Translations under genes and position numbers: made by a program
Source of the DNA: Nocardia vermiculata NBRC 100427
Lineage (GTDB): Bacteria > Actinomycetota > Actinomycetes > Mycobacteriales > Mycobacteriaceae
DNA length: 64,000 bases
Assembly: GCF_001613265.1 (NCBI RefSeq)
Contig: NZ_BDCA01000023.1
Span: 1 to 64,000, forward strand
Direction of reading: 5' to 3'
Notes under the pieces: model-generated
What the model saw: the letters and a program-made list of their open reading frames with translations, nothing else
Database searches by the model: none
What the model was told of the DNA's origin: nothing
Shown: piece after piece, positions 26,850 through 34,914 of the stretch
Layout: every line of letters starts with the position of its first letter
Position numbering within the stretch: position 1 is the stretch's first letter

Positions 26850-27626
26850 ATGGGTGAATACATCGAAGCCGGCGGCCTCCGAACCTATTACGAGGCGCAC
26901 GGGGACGGGGAGCCGGTGGTGTTGTTGCACGGCGGGCTGGCCACGGTCGACACCTGGGGCGCCCAGGTGGAGGCGCTGTCCCGGCACTATCGCGTGTACA
27001 CCCCGGAACGGCGTGGTCACGGCCGCACCGCGGATGTCCCCGGCCCCATCAGCTATGCGGCGATGGCGGCGGACACGGTGGCCTGGCTGGAAGCGATGTC
27101 GGTGCCGAAGGCGAGCCTGATCGGCTGGAGCGATGGGGGTGTGGTCGCGGCACTGGTGGCGATCACACGGCCCGACCTGGTGCACAAACTGGTGATCATC
27201 GGACAGTATCTGTCCCGGGACGGGGAGTGGCCGTCCTCACGCGCGGAGCTGGATGAGAGCGCCGCCGACCCCGAGACGCTGTCCATGTTCCAGCAGCTCC
27301 ATGCCCCGCTGTCGCCGGACGGCCCGGACCACTTCCCGGTCGTCTACGAGAAGGTGATGCGAATGTGGCGGGACGAGCCGGAGATTCCGCTGTCCGATAT
27401 CGCCGCCATCACCGCACCCACCCTGATCATGCAGGGCGACGGCGACTGGGTGCGGGTCGAGCACAGCGCACTGCTGTCGCGCACCATCCCCGATGCGCAG
27501 CTCGCCGTCGTCCCCGGAACCTCCCATGTGCTGCCGATGGAGAAGCCGGGCCTGGTGAATACGCTGCTCTCGGACTTCCTGGCCGACGAGCAGGTGGCGC
27601 GCATGTTCCCGGTCGGCCACGAATAG
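26850..27626 (+). CDS. Alpha/beta hydrolase
   Basis: A 258-residue hydrolase. The oxyanion strand VVLLHGGLATVDTW, the nucleophile elbow GWSDGG (Ser), the acid strand LIMQGDGDWVR (Asp) and GTSHVLPMEKP (His) complete the triad. It resembles haloperoxidase/esterase-type members; the substrate is unknown. ATG 26850 starts the conserved domain, with GGAGGCG 14-19 bases upstream; a GTG start at 26754 would add a non-conserved basic stretch. It follows tetR on the same strand by 123 bp and could belong to the same stress response. Confidence 0.85.
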   Translation: MGEYIEAGGLRTYYEAHGDGEPVVLLHGGLATVDTWGAQVEALSRHYRVYTPERRGHGRTADVPGPISYAAMAADTVAWLEAMSVPKASLIGWSDGGVVAALVAITRPDLVHKLVIIGQYLSRDGEWPSSRAELDESAADPETLSMFQQLHAPLSPDGPDHFPVVYEKVMRMWRDEPEIPLSDIAAITAPTLIMQGDGDWVRVEHSALLSRTIPDAQLAVVPGTSHVLPMEKPGLVNTLLSDFLADEQVARMFPVGHE

Positions 27627-27654
27627 CCGGCCGCGAAAGCGCTGCCGAGCCGAA

Positions 27655-28015
27655 TCAGCGCCGGGACGGCGTCAGGTCGGGCAGGAACGAGGTCAGCCCC
27701 ATCCCACGGTATTTCGTGACGAGCTTGCGGTAGCGGCGGCGATTGCGGGTCAGCGCGGTATCGGTCAGCGCGGGCGGCAACCCACGGTAGGCCAGGCGCA
27801 ACGCCGTGGTGAGCGCACGGTATTCGAGGTCGTGGCGGGTGGACCATTCGTAGGGCATGAGCGCACGCACCTCGGGGTGCATGATGCCGCATCCCAGCAC
27901 GATGATCACCCGGCGGATCAGCGGCGCACTCAGCTTCCAGGCCGGTCCGGCGGCGGACGGCAGGAAATCCGGTAGTGGTGCGGCATCGATCGCACCGGTC
28001 GCAGCGGCCAGCGAG
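27655..28015 (-). pseudogene. 3' remnant of a DUF2236/MpaB-type oxygenase gene
   Basis: The minus-strand frame encodes only the C-terminal part of a heme-dependent oxygenase-like protein: LPDFLPSAAGPAWKLSAPL, then MHPEVRALMPYEWSTRHDLEYR, ending GMGLTSFLPDLTPSRR. A full member has about 250-400 residues; only about 115 plausible residues remain. Upstream of 28015 the frame continues for a few residues antisense to the tetR fragment and then stops. No normal start or ribosome site is present; a GTG at 27909 would give an 84-residue stump. Family assignment is by remembered C-terminal features and is moderate. Confidence 0.55.
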
Positions 28016-28415
28016 GGACGGCATCGCCGCAGTGCTCACGGCGACGCTCGCCGCGGGTCCGGAACTACGCGAGCAGGTCCGCGCCGCCGCCGACGCCGCG
28101 CTCGGCTTTATCGCCGCCGATCCGCGCCGCCAGGCCCTGCTGCTCGCCTCACACTCCGCCGAACCGCTGCAGCGTGCCCGGCTCAGCACCCAGCGCGATA
28201 TCGCGGCCGCGATGGCCGCCGTCACCCGCGAGTTGCGCCCACCCGACCCCACGGTGTCCCCACTGGATCTCGATATGGCGGCCTACACGGTGGTCAGCGG
28301 CACACTCGAACTGGTGGCAGCCTGGATTCGCGGCGAATTCCCCACCAGCCGCACACATCTCACCGAACTCATCGCCGCCGGACTACTCGCCGGAACCGCG
28401 ATCACACCGGGCTGA
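28016..28415 (+). pseudogene. 3' remnant of a TetR-family regulator gene
   Basis: The plus-strand frame encodes about 130 residues matching the ligand-binding half of a TetR protein (LREQVRAAADAALGFIAADP, ARLSTQRDIAAAMAAVTREL, MAAYTVVSGTLELVAAWIRG), but the N-terminal helix-turn-helix is missing. Upstream in frame are only the codons opposite the DUF2236 remnant, with a GTG at 27975 as the nearest start. The exact breakpoint is estimated to within about 15 bp. A translated product could not bind DNA as a normal TetR. Confidence 0.65.
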
Positions 28416-28424
28416 CCACACCGC

Positions 28425-29576
28425 TCAGCTGTTCAGTTCCCGCACCAGCGCATCGACCACGGCGACCAGATCCCCCTGCGCACCCGCGGCCACCCGTCGC
28501 TGCCGCTGGTAGGACGCGCCGCGCTCCAGAATGACCGGAATCCGCGCGAGTTCGGTCTCGCAACGCAGCTGCTTCGCCGTCGGCCCCAGCCGATCCAGCA
28601 GATCCAGCAGATCGTCGGTGACCAGCCGTTCGTTGCTGTCGGCATCGGTGATGATGATGGCGTCCAGCCCGTAGCGCGCCGCCCGCCACTTGTTCTCCTG
28701 CACATGCCAGGGCGGCAGCGTGGGCATGGTCTCCCCCGCCTCCACGCGCCGATCCAGATCGACGATCAGGCAGTGGATCAGCGCGACGATCGCGGAAAGT
28801 TCGAAGCTACTGGGGATCCCGTCGCAGACCCGCACCTCGATCGTCCCCCAGCGCGGTGCCGGCCGAATATCCCAATGCATCCCACCGAGCTGTTCGAATA
28901 CCCCGGTTTTGCGTTGATCGTGGACGAAGGATTCGAATTGCGACCAGTTGTCGAACTGGAAGGGCAATCCCGCAGTGGGCAACTGCTGGAACATCAGCGC
29001 CCGATTACTGGCGTACCCGGTGTCGATTCCGGCCCACATCGGTGACGACGCCGACACGGCCAGCAGATGCGGATACGACAGCAGCAACGTGTTGAGAATC
29101 GGAAAGACCTTCTCTGGGTGCGAAACACCCACGTGCACATGCACGCCCCAGATCAGCATCTGCCGACCCCACCACTGGGTGCGGCTGATCAGTTCGTCGT
29201 AATGTTCGGACCGGGTCAGCTGCTGGGTGGACCATTGCGCGAACGGGTGGGTACCGGCGCAGAACAGGTCCACGCCGACCCGGTCGGCGGCCGCACGGAC
29301 CGTCCCCATCGCGGTATGCAACTCGTCGACGACCTCGCCGGCCGTCTCGTGCACACCGCTGACGATCTCGACCGTGTTCTTCAGCAGTTCCTTGGTGACA
29401 TGAGGTGTGCCGTCCGGGGAGCGCAAGTCGTCCCCGAGCGTGTCGAAGACCGCCGCCGCGGTATTCGACAGGTTACGGGTCTGCTTGTCGACGAGGGCGA
29501 GCTCCCATTCGACGCCCAGTGTCGGGCGGGGTGAGCCGTTCCATGGAACGGTCGCACGGCCGGCGGCCCCACCCAT
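28425..29576 (-). CDS. YbdK-type carboxylate-amine ligase (glutamate-cysteine ligase family 2)
   Basis: A 383-residue ATP-dependent ligase with the GCS2 features TLGVEWELALVDKQT, FCAGTHPFAQW, GVHVHVGVS, MWAGIDTGYASNRALMF and the RPAPRWGTIEVRVCDG segment. In E. coli YbdK has weak gamma-glutamylcysteine ligase activity; since mycothiol replaces glutathione in these bacteria, the true substrates are open. It corresponds to Rv0433, next to sodC as here. The stop of sodC lies 11 bp upstream of the start, so sodC-ligase is probably an operon. Confidence 0.88.
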   Translation of the reverse strand: MGGAAGRATVPWNGSPRPTLGVEWELALVDKQTRNLSNTAAAVFDTLGDDLRSPDGTPHVTKELLKNTVEIVSGVHETAGEVVDELHTAMGTVRAAADRVGVDLFCAGTHPFAQWSTQQLTRSEHYDELISRTQWWGRQMLIWGVHVHVGVSHPEKVFPILNTLLLSYPHLLAVSASSPMWAGIDTGYASNRALMFQQLPTAGLPFQFDNWSQFESFVHDQRKTGVFEQLGGMHWDIRPAPRWGTIEVRVCDGIPSSFELSAIVALIHCLIVDLDRRVEAGETMPTLPPWHVQENKWRAARYGLDAIIITDADSNERLVTDDLLDLLDRLGPTAKQLRCETELARIPVILERGASYQRQRRVAAGAQGDLVAVVDALVRELNS

Positions 29577-29587
29577 GACGGGTGCTC

Positions 29588-30265
29588 TTAGCCGATCACA
29601 CCGCAGGCGACTCGATCGCCCGCGTCACCGGTGGACAGGGTCTTGGCGTCCGGGCCCGGCTTACCCTCGGCCGAGTAACGGTCCGGAATGTTGCCGAAGT
29701 TGTCGGAACCGCCGTGGATCATCAGGGCCTTACCCTTCAGCTGATCCAGGGTGACCGAATCGGTGGTGGTCACCAGCTTCGCGGTGCCGTCCTGACCGAC
29801 CTCCAGCGAGGTCAGATCACCGCTGGCCGGGTGGGTGTTCTTGTCGCCGACCTGCAGATGACCGCCGGCGGACAGGAAGTTGCCGCGCTCGCCACCGGAC
29901 GGGGCGGTGGAGTCGGCCTCGCACTTGCCGAACTCGTGCACGTGCAACCCGTGGAAACCGGGCTTCAAGCCGTGCGCGTCGACGGTGATCTGGACCTTCT
30001 CACCGGACTCGGAGATGGTGGCGGTGCCGACCTGCGCACCGGAGGGATCCTTCAGCTGCACCGGAATCGAGTTACCGGCGGGAGCCTCCTCGGCGCTGCC
30101 CGAGGACTCCGCGGGCGCGGCCGAACCCGTCCATACCGGCGGGGTGGTCCCCTTGACTTCGCTCGATTCCTGGCTGTTGCTGCATGCGACCAGGCCGAAC
30201 GCCGCGATCGCCAGCATCGGAGTAACAGTCCGCCAGGAGGGGCGACGAGTTGCGGAGGGGGCCAT
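29588..30265 (-). CDS. sodC: Cu,Zn superoxide dismutase lipoprotein
   Basis: Extracytoplasmic dismutase that removes superoxide at the cell surface. The 225-residue product has a lipoprotein signal with lipobox LVAC (Cys28), a Ser/Ala/Glu linker, then the SodC fold. Copper ligands appear in HGLHVHEFGKC and the downstream GGHLQVG and MIHGGSDNF elements; GDAGDRVACGVIG at the end carries the disulfide cysteine and the Arg that guides superoxide. Several zinc-site residues seem shifted (NTHPASGDL), as in the M. tuberculosis enzyme, which has copper but not zinc. The place between ligase and virR matches Rv0432. Confidence 0.94.
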   Translation of the reverse strand: MAPSATRRPSWRTVTPMLAIAAFGLVACSNSQESSEVKGTTPPVWTGSAAPAESSGSAEEAPAGNSIPVQLKDPSGAQVGTATISESGEKVQITVDAHGLKPGFHGLHVHEFGKCEADSTAPSGGERGNFLSAGGHLQVGDKNTHPASGDLTSLEVGQDGTAKLVTTTDSVTLDQLKGKALMIHGGSDNFGNIPDRYSAEGKPGPDAKTLSTGDAGDRVACGVIG

Positions 30266-30382
30266 CGGAGAACTCCTTTACGAGTACCGAGTTTACGAGT
30301 AGAGCTGGTTGAACAGATTCCTTATCGCACAAGATGATGCCAGAGTCGTTGCGCACCGTCCGGGCCGGGCTCGCATGCGGTT

Positions 30383-30922
30383 CTAGTTTCCGGTGACGAT
30401 AACGACCACGCCCGGCGCCGAGTCGGCAATTCCCGGGAATCGTGGTTCGGCCGAGACACCCAGTTCCTTCGCCACCGCTTCAGCGGTCTCCCGTTCGTTC
30501 GGTGAGTCGCCGTAGTAGACAGTTGTTTTCGCGATCACACCGCCGGGGTAATTGCCGGTTTCGGCGACATCGAACCCAGCGCTGGTGAGCTGGGAACCGG
30601 TGCGCGAGGCCAGGCCGGAAACCGTGCTGTTGTTGAGCACCCGGACCGGCACCGATGTATCGGCCGCGCCCGGCGTGGTGGTGGTGAGCGTGGTCGTCGG
30701 CGCAGCCGGTTCGGCCGTCGTGGGCGCCACCTCGCTCGTAGGCGCGGGGGCTTCCGAAGTTTCCGAGGTTTCGGTATCGGACGAGGTCTGCGCGGCGGAC
30801 TCCGGACTCGAATTCGACAGCGACATCGCGCCGAGGCCCGCGAAGACGATGGCCAGCGCAATCAACACCATCGCGAGTGCTCGCAGCGGCGGTCCACCGG
30901 AGGGCGGATTCGGGTTGCTCAC
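30383..30922 (-). CDS. LytR_C-domain membrane protein, VirR-like
   Basis: A 179-residue protein: short cytosolic N-terminus with prolines, one membrane helix (about 15-36, LRALAMVLIALAIVFAGLG), a long Thr/Ser/Pro linker, then a LytR_C domain (about 90-175, VPVRVLNNSTVSGLASRTGSQLTSAGFDV ends ...VVVIVTG in separate strands). In M. tuberculosis the equivalent protein (Rv0431, VirR) governs vesicle release and envelope integrity and interacts with LytR-CpsA-Psr proteins. The assignment rests on domain layout and on the neighbours sodC and DUF3263. Confidence 0.85.
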   Translation of the reverse strand: MSNPNPPSGGPPLRALAMVLIALAIVFAGLGAMSLSNSSPESAAQTSSDTETSETSEAPAPTSEVAPTTAEPAAPTTTLTTTTPGAADTSVPVRVLNNSTVSGLASRTGSQLTSAGFDVAETGNYPGGVIAKTTVYYGDSPNERETAEAVAKELGVSAEPRFPGIADSAPGVVVIVTGN

Positions 30923-30961
30923 GGTTTCGACCCTAGTCGCACGGTTGGGCGGGTGCGCGCA

Positions 30962-31306
30962 TCAGACCTGGAAGCCCAGCCGACGCGCCGCCCGCGATTT
31001 CTGCCGGCTCGCCCGCAACCGTCGCAGCCGCTTCACCAGCATCGGATCGGCGGCCAGGGCTTCGGGCTTGTCGACGACGGCATTCAATACCTGGTAGTAG
31101 CGGGTGGCGGACATCGAGAACAGTTCCCGGATGGCTTCTTCCTTGGCACCCGCGTACTTCCACCATTTACGTTCGAAATCGAGAATGTCGAGTTCGCGCC
31201 GGGACAGGCCCCCGGCCTGCTCGGTTCCCTCGACCGCTGCCGCGTTCGCCTCGCTCGCGGAGCTGTCCTCGCTTGCGGATAGATGCTGGGCCGCTGCGCT
31301 GTCCAT
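30962..31306 (-). CDS. DUF3263-domain protein (Rv0430 type)
   Basis: A 114-residue cytosolic protein. After an Ala/Ser/Glu-rich start it carries the DUF3263 core GLSRRELDILDFERKWWKYAGAKE in two adjoining segments, followed by a helix-turn-helix-like stretch (FSMSATRYYQVLNAVVDKPE) and a basic tail. It may bind nucleic acid, but this is a guess from the fold-like pattern. ATG 31306 is chosen for the GAGGGAG site upstream. It lies 40 bp upstream of virR on the same strand, so both are probably co-transcribed. Confidence 0.85.
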   Translation of the reverse strand: MDSAAAQHLSASEDSSASEANAAAVEGTEQAGGLSRRELDILDFERKWWKYAGAKEEAIRELFSMSATRYYQVLNAVVDKPEALAADPMLVKRLRRLRASRQKSRAARRLGFQV

Positions 31307-31433
31307 ATCGCTCCCTCGCCGAATCGAAAACCGGACGACAGTCGAGGTCATTCAACCACGCGGCACCGACGTTCACCGAGGCGTCCTACGGCGTGTCGGT
31401 CCGCACCCGAACCGCCGCGTAAAGTGTCCGACC

Positions 31434-32024
31434 ATGGCGATTCTCCCGATCCGCATCGTCGGCGACCCGGTTCTGCACACCCCCACCCGGCAGGTGTCGC
31501 AGTCGCCGACCGAACTCGCCCCGTTGATCGCGGACATGTACGAAACGCTCGACGCGGCCAACGGCGTGGGCCTGGCGGCCAATCAGGTGGGCGAATCGCT
31601 GCGTCTGTTCATCTACGACTGCCCCGACGTGGCATCCGACGGATCGGTGCAGCGGCGGCGCGGCGCGGTGATCAACCCGGTCCTGGAGACCTCCGAGATC
31701 CCGGAGACCATGCCGCACCCCGACGACGACGAGGAAGGCTGCCTCTCGGTTCCCGGTGAGCAGTTCCCCACCGGCCGTGCGGAATGGGCGCGAGTCACCG
31801 GCACCGATGAACACGGCGAGCCGGTCACCATCGAGGGCGAAGGCTTCTTCGCCCGCATGCTGCAGCACGAGGTCGGCCACCTCGACGGCTTCCTCTACGT
31901 CGACGTGCTGCTCGGCCGCAACGCCCGCGGCGCCAAGAAGGCCATCAAGCGCAACGGCTGGGGCGTACCGGGCCTGAGCTGGGTGCCAGGCGAGGTGCCG
32001 GATCCATTCGGACATGACGACTGA
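31434..32024 (+). CDS. def: Peptide deformylase
   Basis: Removes the formyl group from nascent N-termini. The 196-residue protein has all three catalytic motifs: GVGLAANQVG (45-53), EGCLSVPG with metal ligand Cys103, and QHEVGHLDG with His145, Glu146 and His149. There is an insert PDVASDGSVQRRRGA after strand three, usual for mycobacterial enzymes. No ribosome site precedes the ATG; TAAAGT at 31420-31425 suggests a leaderless or almost leaderless mRNA. The 3' end overlaps the GNAT gene by 11 bp. Confidence 0.95.
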   Translation: MAILPIRIVGDPVLHTPTRQVSQSPTELAPLIADMYETLDAANGVGLAANQVGESLRLFIYDCPDVASDGSVQRRRGAVINPVLETSEIPETMPHPDDDEEGCLSVPGEQFPTGRAEWARVTGTDEHGEPVTIEGEGFFARMLQHEVGHLDGFLYVDVLLGRNARGAKKAIKRNGWGVPGLSWVPGEVPDPFGHDD

Positions 32025-33003
32025 GCGTCCGGGAATCCCGCTCGGCCGGCGGGTCGTCCTGCGGTACCGCCTTCCGGAAGGGCAACCGCAGCAATTCACC
32101 GATGTGATCGGCGAACTCGTCTCCTACGATCCGATGCGGGTCCGCACCGTGGACGGCGACACCGTCACCGTCGGCACGGACCGCGTGGTGGCGTTGAAAG
32201 CCCTGGGGCCCCGCCCCATCCGGATCGGCGAGATCCGCGCCCTGGAAGCGGCCGCCATCGACGGCTGGCCCGGCACCGACCGCGCCTGGTTCGACGGCTG
32301 GCTCTGCAGCGCCGGCAACGACTACACCTTGCGCGCCAATTCGGCCGTGCCACTGGGAGATTCCGGACGCAGCGCAGACCTCTCCGTGCCGACGCTGCAG
32401 CAGGTGAGCGAGTGGTACACCGAACGCGGGCTCCCCCTGCGCCTGCGCCTCCCCGACCGCTTGGCCCCCGTGCCACCCGGTTGGCAGACCTGGGGCGAGA
32501 CCCTCGTCCTGGGCATGGACATCACCACCTTCGTCCTGCCGCGAGGTCCTTCGATGGTCCGCATCGACGAACAACCGCACCCGGCCTGGTCGGAACTGCA
32601 CCGCTATCGCGGCGAGGATGCGCTCGACGTCCCCGCTCCGGAACCGGACCTTGCCGAACTGAGCGCAGTACACGAGGGTGAACTCGGTTTCGCCGCACTG
32701 GGTGTGCCGACACCGCTGGCGATCGGCCGCGGCGCTGTGACCACCGCCCCCGACGGCCGCCGCTGGATCGGCCTGACCTCGGTATCGGTCGCCGCACCCC
32801 ACCGCCGCCACGGGCTGGCGACGCTGGTGTGCGCGGAACTGATCCGCTGGGGCCACAACCGGGGCGCGACGCACGCCTACGTGCAGGTCGAAACCGGCAA
32901 CGACGCTGCGCTGGCGCTGTACCGGGAAATGGGGTTCGTGGAGCACCACTACTACCGATATGCGGCCCCCGGAGCCGACGGGGACGGGCACCCTACCGAG
33001 TGA
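32014..33003 (+). CDS. GNAT-family N-acetyltransferase (Rv0428c type)
   Basis: A 329-residue two-part protein. The first 100 residues form a small beta-rich domain (RRVVLRYRLPEGQPQQFTD, VRTVDGDTVTVGTDRVVALK). The C-terminal half is a GNAT domain with the acetyl-CoA pyrophosphate loop VSVAAPHRRHGLATLVC and the closing YREMGFVEHHYYR. The acceptor is unknown. Its ATG lies inside the end of def, so expression is coupled, and def-GNAT order matches Rv0429c-Rv0428c. The accessory block begins directly after its stop. Confidence 0.86.
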   Translation: MTTERPGIPLGRRVVLRYRLPEGQPQQFTDVIGELVSYDPMRVRTVDGDTVTVGTDRVVALKALGPRPIRIGEIRALEAAAIDGWPGTDRAWFDGWLCSAGNDYTLRANSAVPLGDSGRSADLSVPTLQQVSEWYTERGLPLRLRLPDRLAPVPPGWQTWGETLVLGMDITTFVLPRGPSMVRIDEQPHPAWSELHRYRGEDALDVPAPEPDLAELSAVHEGELGFAALGVPTPLAIGRGAVTTAPDGRRWIGLTSVSVAAPHRRHGLATLVCAELIRWGHNRGATHAYVQVETGNDAALALYREMGFVEHHYYRYAAPGADGDGHPTE

Positions 33004-33044
33004 GCGCGCAGGTCGCGCGCCCTAGTTGCCGATGGCCGTAATAT

Positions 33045-33080
33045 TTGATGCTCATACATCAAGAAGAATGATGCTATGAT
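33045..33080 (+). promoter_or_regulatory. vapBC promoter and candidate operator
   Basis: The palindrome TTGATG-CTCATA-CATCAA lies at 33045-33062, and TATGAT at 33075-33080 is an excellent -10 element. The -10 ends six bases before the vapB ATG, so the transcript should be leaderless. Ribbon-helix-helix antitoxins of this kind usually repress their own promoter at such palindromes. Confidence 0.65.
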
Positions 33081-33086
33081 GCATAC

Positions 33087-33341
33087 ATGCGCACGACAGT
33101 CACCCTGGAGCAGGACACGGCAGCACTGTTGGCGCAGTACATGCGGGATAAAGGCGTGTCCTTCAAACGGGCGCTCAACGATGTTCTGCGATCCTCACTC
33201 GCGCCACGACCTACACATGAACGCGTTACGGTGCGGACTCGGTCGATGGGCAAGCCGGCAGTCGACCTCGACAAGGCCGCACAGCTGGCGTCCTCGCTCG
33301 ATGACATCGAGGTGGCCCACAAACTCGAGCTCCGCAAGTGA
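33087..33341 (+). CDS. vapB: VapB-type ribbon-helix-helix antitoxin
   Basis: An 84-residue antitoxin. The N-terminal MRTTVTLEQDTAALLAQYMR is a ribbon-helix-helix for DNA binding, followed by a helix (SFKRALNDVLRSSL) and a flexible C-terminus that should wrap around the toxin. It starts without a ribosome site, six bases after a TATGAT box. Its stop overlaps the vapC GTG (GTGA), typical for toxin-antitoxin pairs. Confidence 0.88.
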   Translation: MRTTVTLEQDTAALLAQYMRDKGVSFKRALNDVLRSSLAPRPTHERVTVRTRSMGKPAVDLDKAAQLASSLDDIEVAHKLELRK

Positions 33342-33772
33342 AGGTAGTAGATCTCAACGTTCTGCTGTATGCCGTCAACGCCAACGCGCCACATCATCAC
33401 CTCGCCCACACCTGGCTGGAGGACGCGCTCAACGGTATAGAGCCGGTCGGGTTCTGCTGGTCCGTAATGACCGGCTACCTCCGCATCAGCACCAACCCGA
33501 GAATCTTTCCCGAACCGTTGACGGCAACCGAGGCGCTCGCCGACATCAAGACGTGGTTGTCGGCCGATGCAACGGTCGTAGTCGAGCCCGGCGCCGGCCA
33601 CCTCGACATCCTGGCAGACCTGCTCGAGAAAACGGGCACGGCCGGGAATCTGGTTACCGACACCCATATCGCAGCACTGGCGATCGAACGCGGTGCGGAA
33701 GTCGTCTCGTTCGACACCGACTTCGCACGCTTCGACGGATTGCGCTGGTCCCGACCAACCGCTCCCGACTGA
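33338..33772 (+). CDS. vapC: VapC-type PIN-domain ribonuclease toxin
   Basis: A 144-residue PIN nuclease. Acidic residues are seen in KVVDLNVLLYA (Asp5), TDTHIAALAIE and SFDTDFARF. The segment GYLRISTNPRIFPEPLT identifies the actinobacterial branch common in M. tuberculosis, whose members cut tRNA or rRNA. The canonical second-helix Glu is not obvious, which should be examined in an alignment. The GTG start overlaps vapB. Confidence 0.88.
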   Translation: MKVVDLNVLLYAVNANAPHHHLAHTWLEDALNGIEPVGFCWSVMTGYLRISTNPRIFPEPLTATEALADIKTWLSADATVVVEPGAGHLDILADLLEKTGTAGNLVTDTHIAALAIERGAEVVSFDTDFARFDGLRWSRPTAPD

Positions 33773-33857
33773 CTCCCGGGTCGGCAGGGTTCCGTACCCT
33801 GCCACGCGGCGGCATCACCGGGTCAGGCGTAATACCTTGCAGCGCAGGTTATTCCTC

Positions 33858-34217
33858 TCACCGGCAGCAGTTCGGGTCCAGGACTACGCACAACGCGGCG
33901 AGCGCCTCGCGCTTGGCGTGGTGCACGACGTTCATTCCGATGCGTTCGGAGTCCACCAGGCCCGCCTTACGGAGTTGCGAAAGATGATGGCTGACAGTCG
34001 ATTCGGAGAGCTCGACAGCAGCAGCCAGGTCGCCGCCGTTCGCGCCGATGTCAGGGTCGGCCAGCAGCAGTGACATCAGTTTCACCCGGACCGGGTCGGC
34101 GAGGGCTTTGAGACGCAAAGCGACTTCGAGGGCGGCGGTGTCGTCCACCGGGCCAGCGGCTACCGGCGCGCAGCACACGGGTGCAGACATATCGATCACG
34201 GGCAGCGCTTTGGGCAT
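33858..34217 (-). CDS. arsR: ArsR-family As(III)-responsive repressor 1
   Basis: A winged-helix repressor of about 119 residues. The HTH reads LSESTVSHHLSQLRKAG. Cysteine pairs lie at both ends (APVCCAPVA near the start, DPNCCR at the end), matching the Corynebacterium-type ArsR in which N-terminal vicinal cysteines bind arsenite. The start MPKALPVID (34217) is taken by similarity to remembered homologues; in-frame ATGs at 34226 and 34235 are possible. It is divergent from the cadI-like gene, and a perfect 14-bp inverted repeat occupies the gap. Confidence 0.88.
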   Translation of the reverse strand: MPKALPVIDMSAPVCCAPVAAGPVDDTAALEVALRLKALADPVRVKLMSLLLADPDIGANGGDLAAAVELSESTVSHHLSQLRKAGLVDSERIGMNVVHHAKREALAALCVVLDPNCCR

Positions 34218-34244
34218 GAATCCCATGATACGCATTGGATTGAC

Positions 34245-34294
34245 ATATGTCGAAAAGGTGGCACACTCGAACTCGATCAGCCTTTTCGACATAT
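34245..34294. promoter_or_regulatory. Inverted-repeat operator between arsR and cadI-like gene
   Basis: ATATGTCGAAAAGG at 34245-34258 and its exact reverse complement CCTTTTCGACATAT at 34281-34294 face each other across 22 bp. The arrangement puts one half-site pair near each divergent promoter and fits binding of ArsR dimers to both. Confidence 0.82.
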
Positions 34295-34314
34295 ATCTCA
34301 CCATGGAGGTTTTC

Positions 34315-34845
34315 ATGTCCCGCGTGCAACTCGCCCTCAACGTCGACGACCTCGACCAGGCGATCACCTTCTACTCGACGCTGTTCAACACCGAGCCCGC
34401 CAAACGCAAGCCCGGATACGCCAACTTCGCGATCGACGACCCGCCGTTGAAGCTGGTCCTGCTCGAGAACACCGGACAGGGCGGGACGATCAACCACCTC
34501 GGCGTCGAGGTCGAGTCCTCCGAGCAGGTTCACGGCGAGATCGCGCGCCTGTCGGATGCGGGCCTGTTCACCGAGGAGCAGATCGCCACCACCTGTTGTT
34601 TCGCCACCCAGGACAAGGTGTGGGTCACCGGCCCCAACGCCGAGAAGTGGGAGGTCTACACCGTTCTCGCCGATACCGAGAACTTCGGCACCGCACCCGA
34701 ATTCGCCACTGATGACGCCGAAGCCGTGCAAGCCTGCTGCGGCACCGGCAGCACGACCTCCCTACCTCTGACCGACGAGTCTGCGGCGTGCTGCACACCC
34801 GAGACGAAGGACAAAGCGGCCGCGGCGGGCTCGTCCTGCTGCTGA
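34315..34845 (+). CDS. cadI: ArsI/CadI-family metalloid-binding dioxygenase-like protein
   Basis: A 176-residue vicinal-oxygen-chelate protein closely resembling mycobacterial CadI and ArsI. ArsI enzymes cleave the carbon-arsenic bond of trivalent organoarsenicals using Fe(II). Candidate metal ligands are His61 (TINHLGVEV) and Glu113 (KWEVYTVL), with a third near the N-terminus; Cys94-Cys95 (ATTCCFATQ) is the arsenical-binding pair. After about residue 125 the protein has an unusual tail with three further vicinal Cys pairs (141-142, 159-160, 175-176). GGAGGT precedes the ATG. It heads the operon facing arsR. Confidence 0.9.
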   Translation: MSRVQLALNVDDLDQAITFYSTLFNTEPAKRKPGYANFAIDDPPLKLVLLENTGQGGTINHLGVEVESSEQVHGEIARLSDAGLFTEEQIATTCCFATQDKVWVTGPNAEKWEVYTVLADTENFGTAPEFATDDAEAVQACCGTGSTTSLPLTDESAACCTPETKDKAAAAGSSCC

Positions 34846-34914
34846 CATTCGTCCCGGGCGCGGCCGTTGTCGTCGGCGCGGCCGCGCAGCATCATCGACA
34901 TCGAAAGAACTGTT

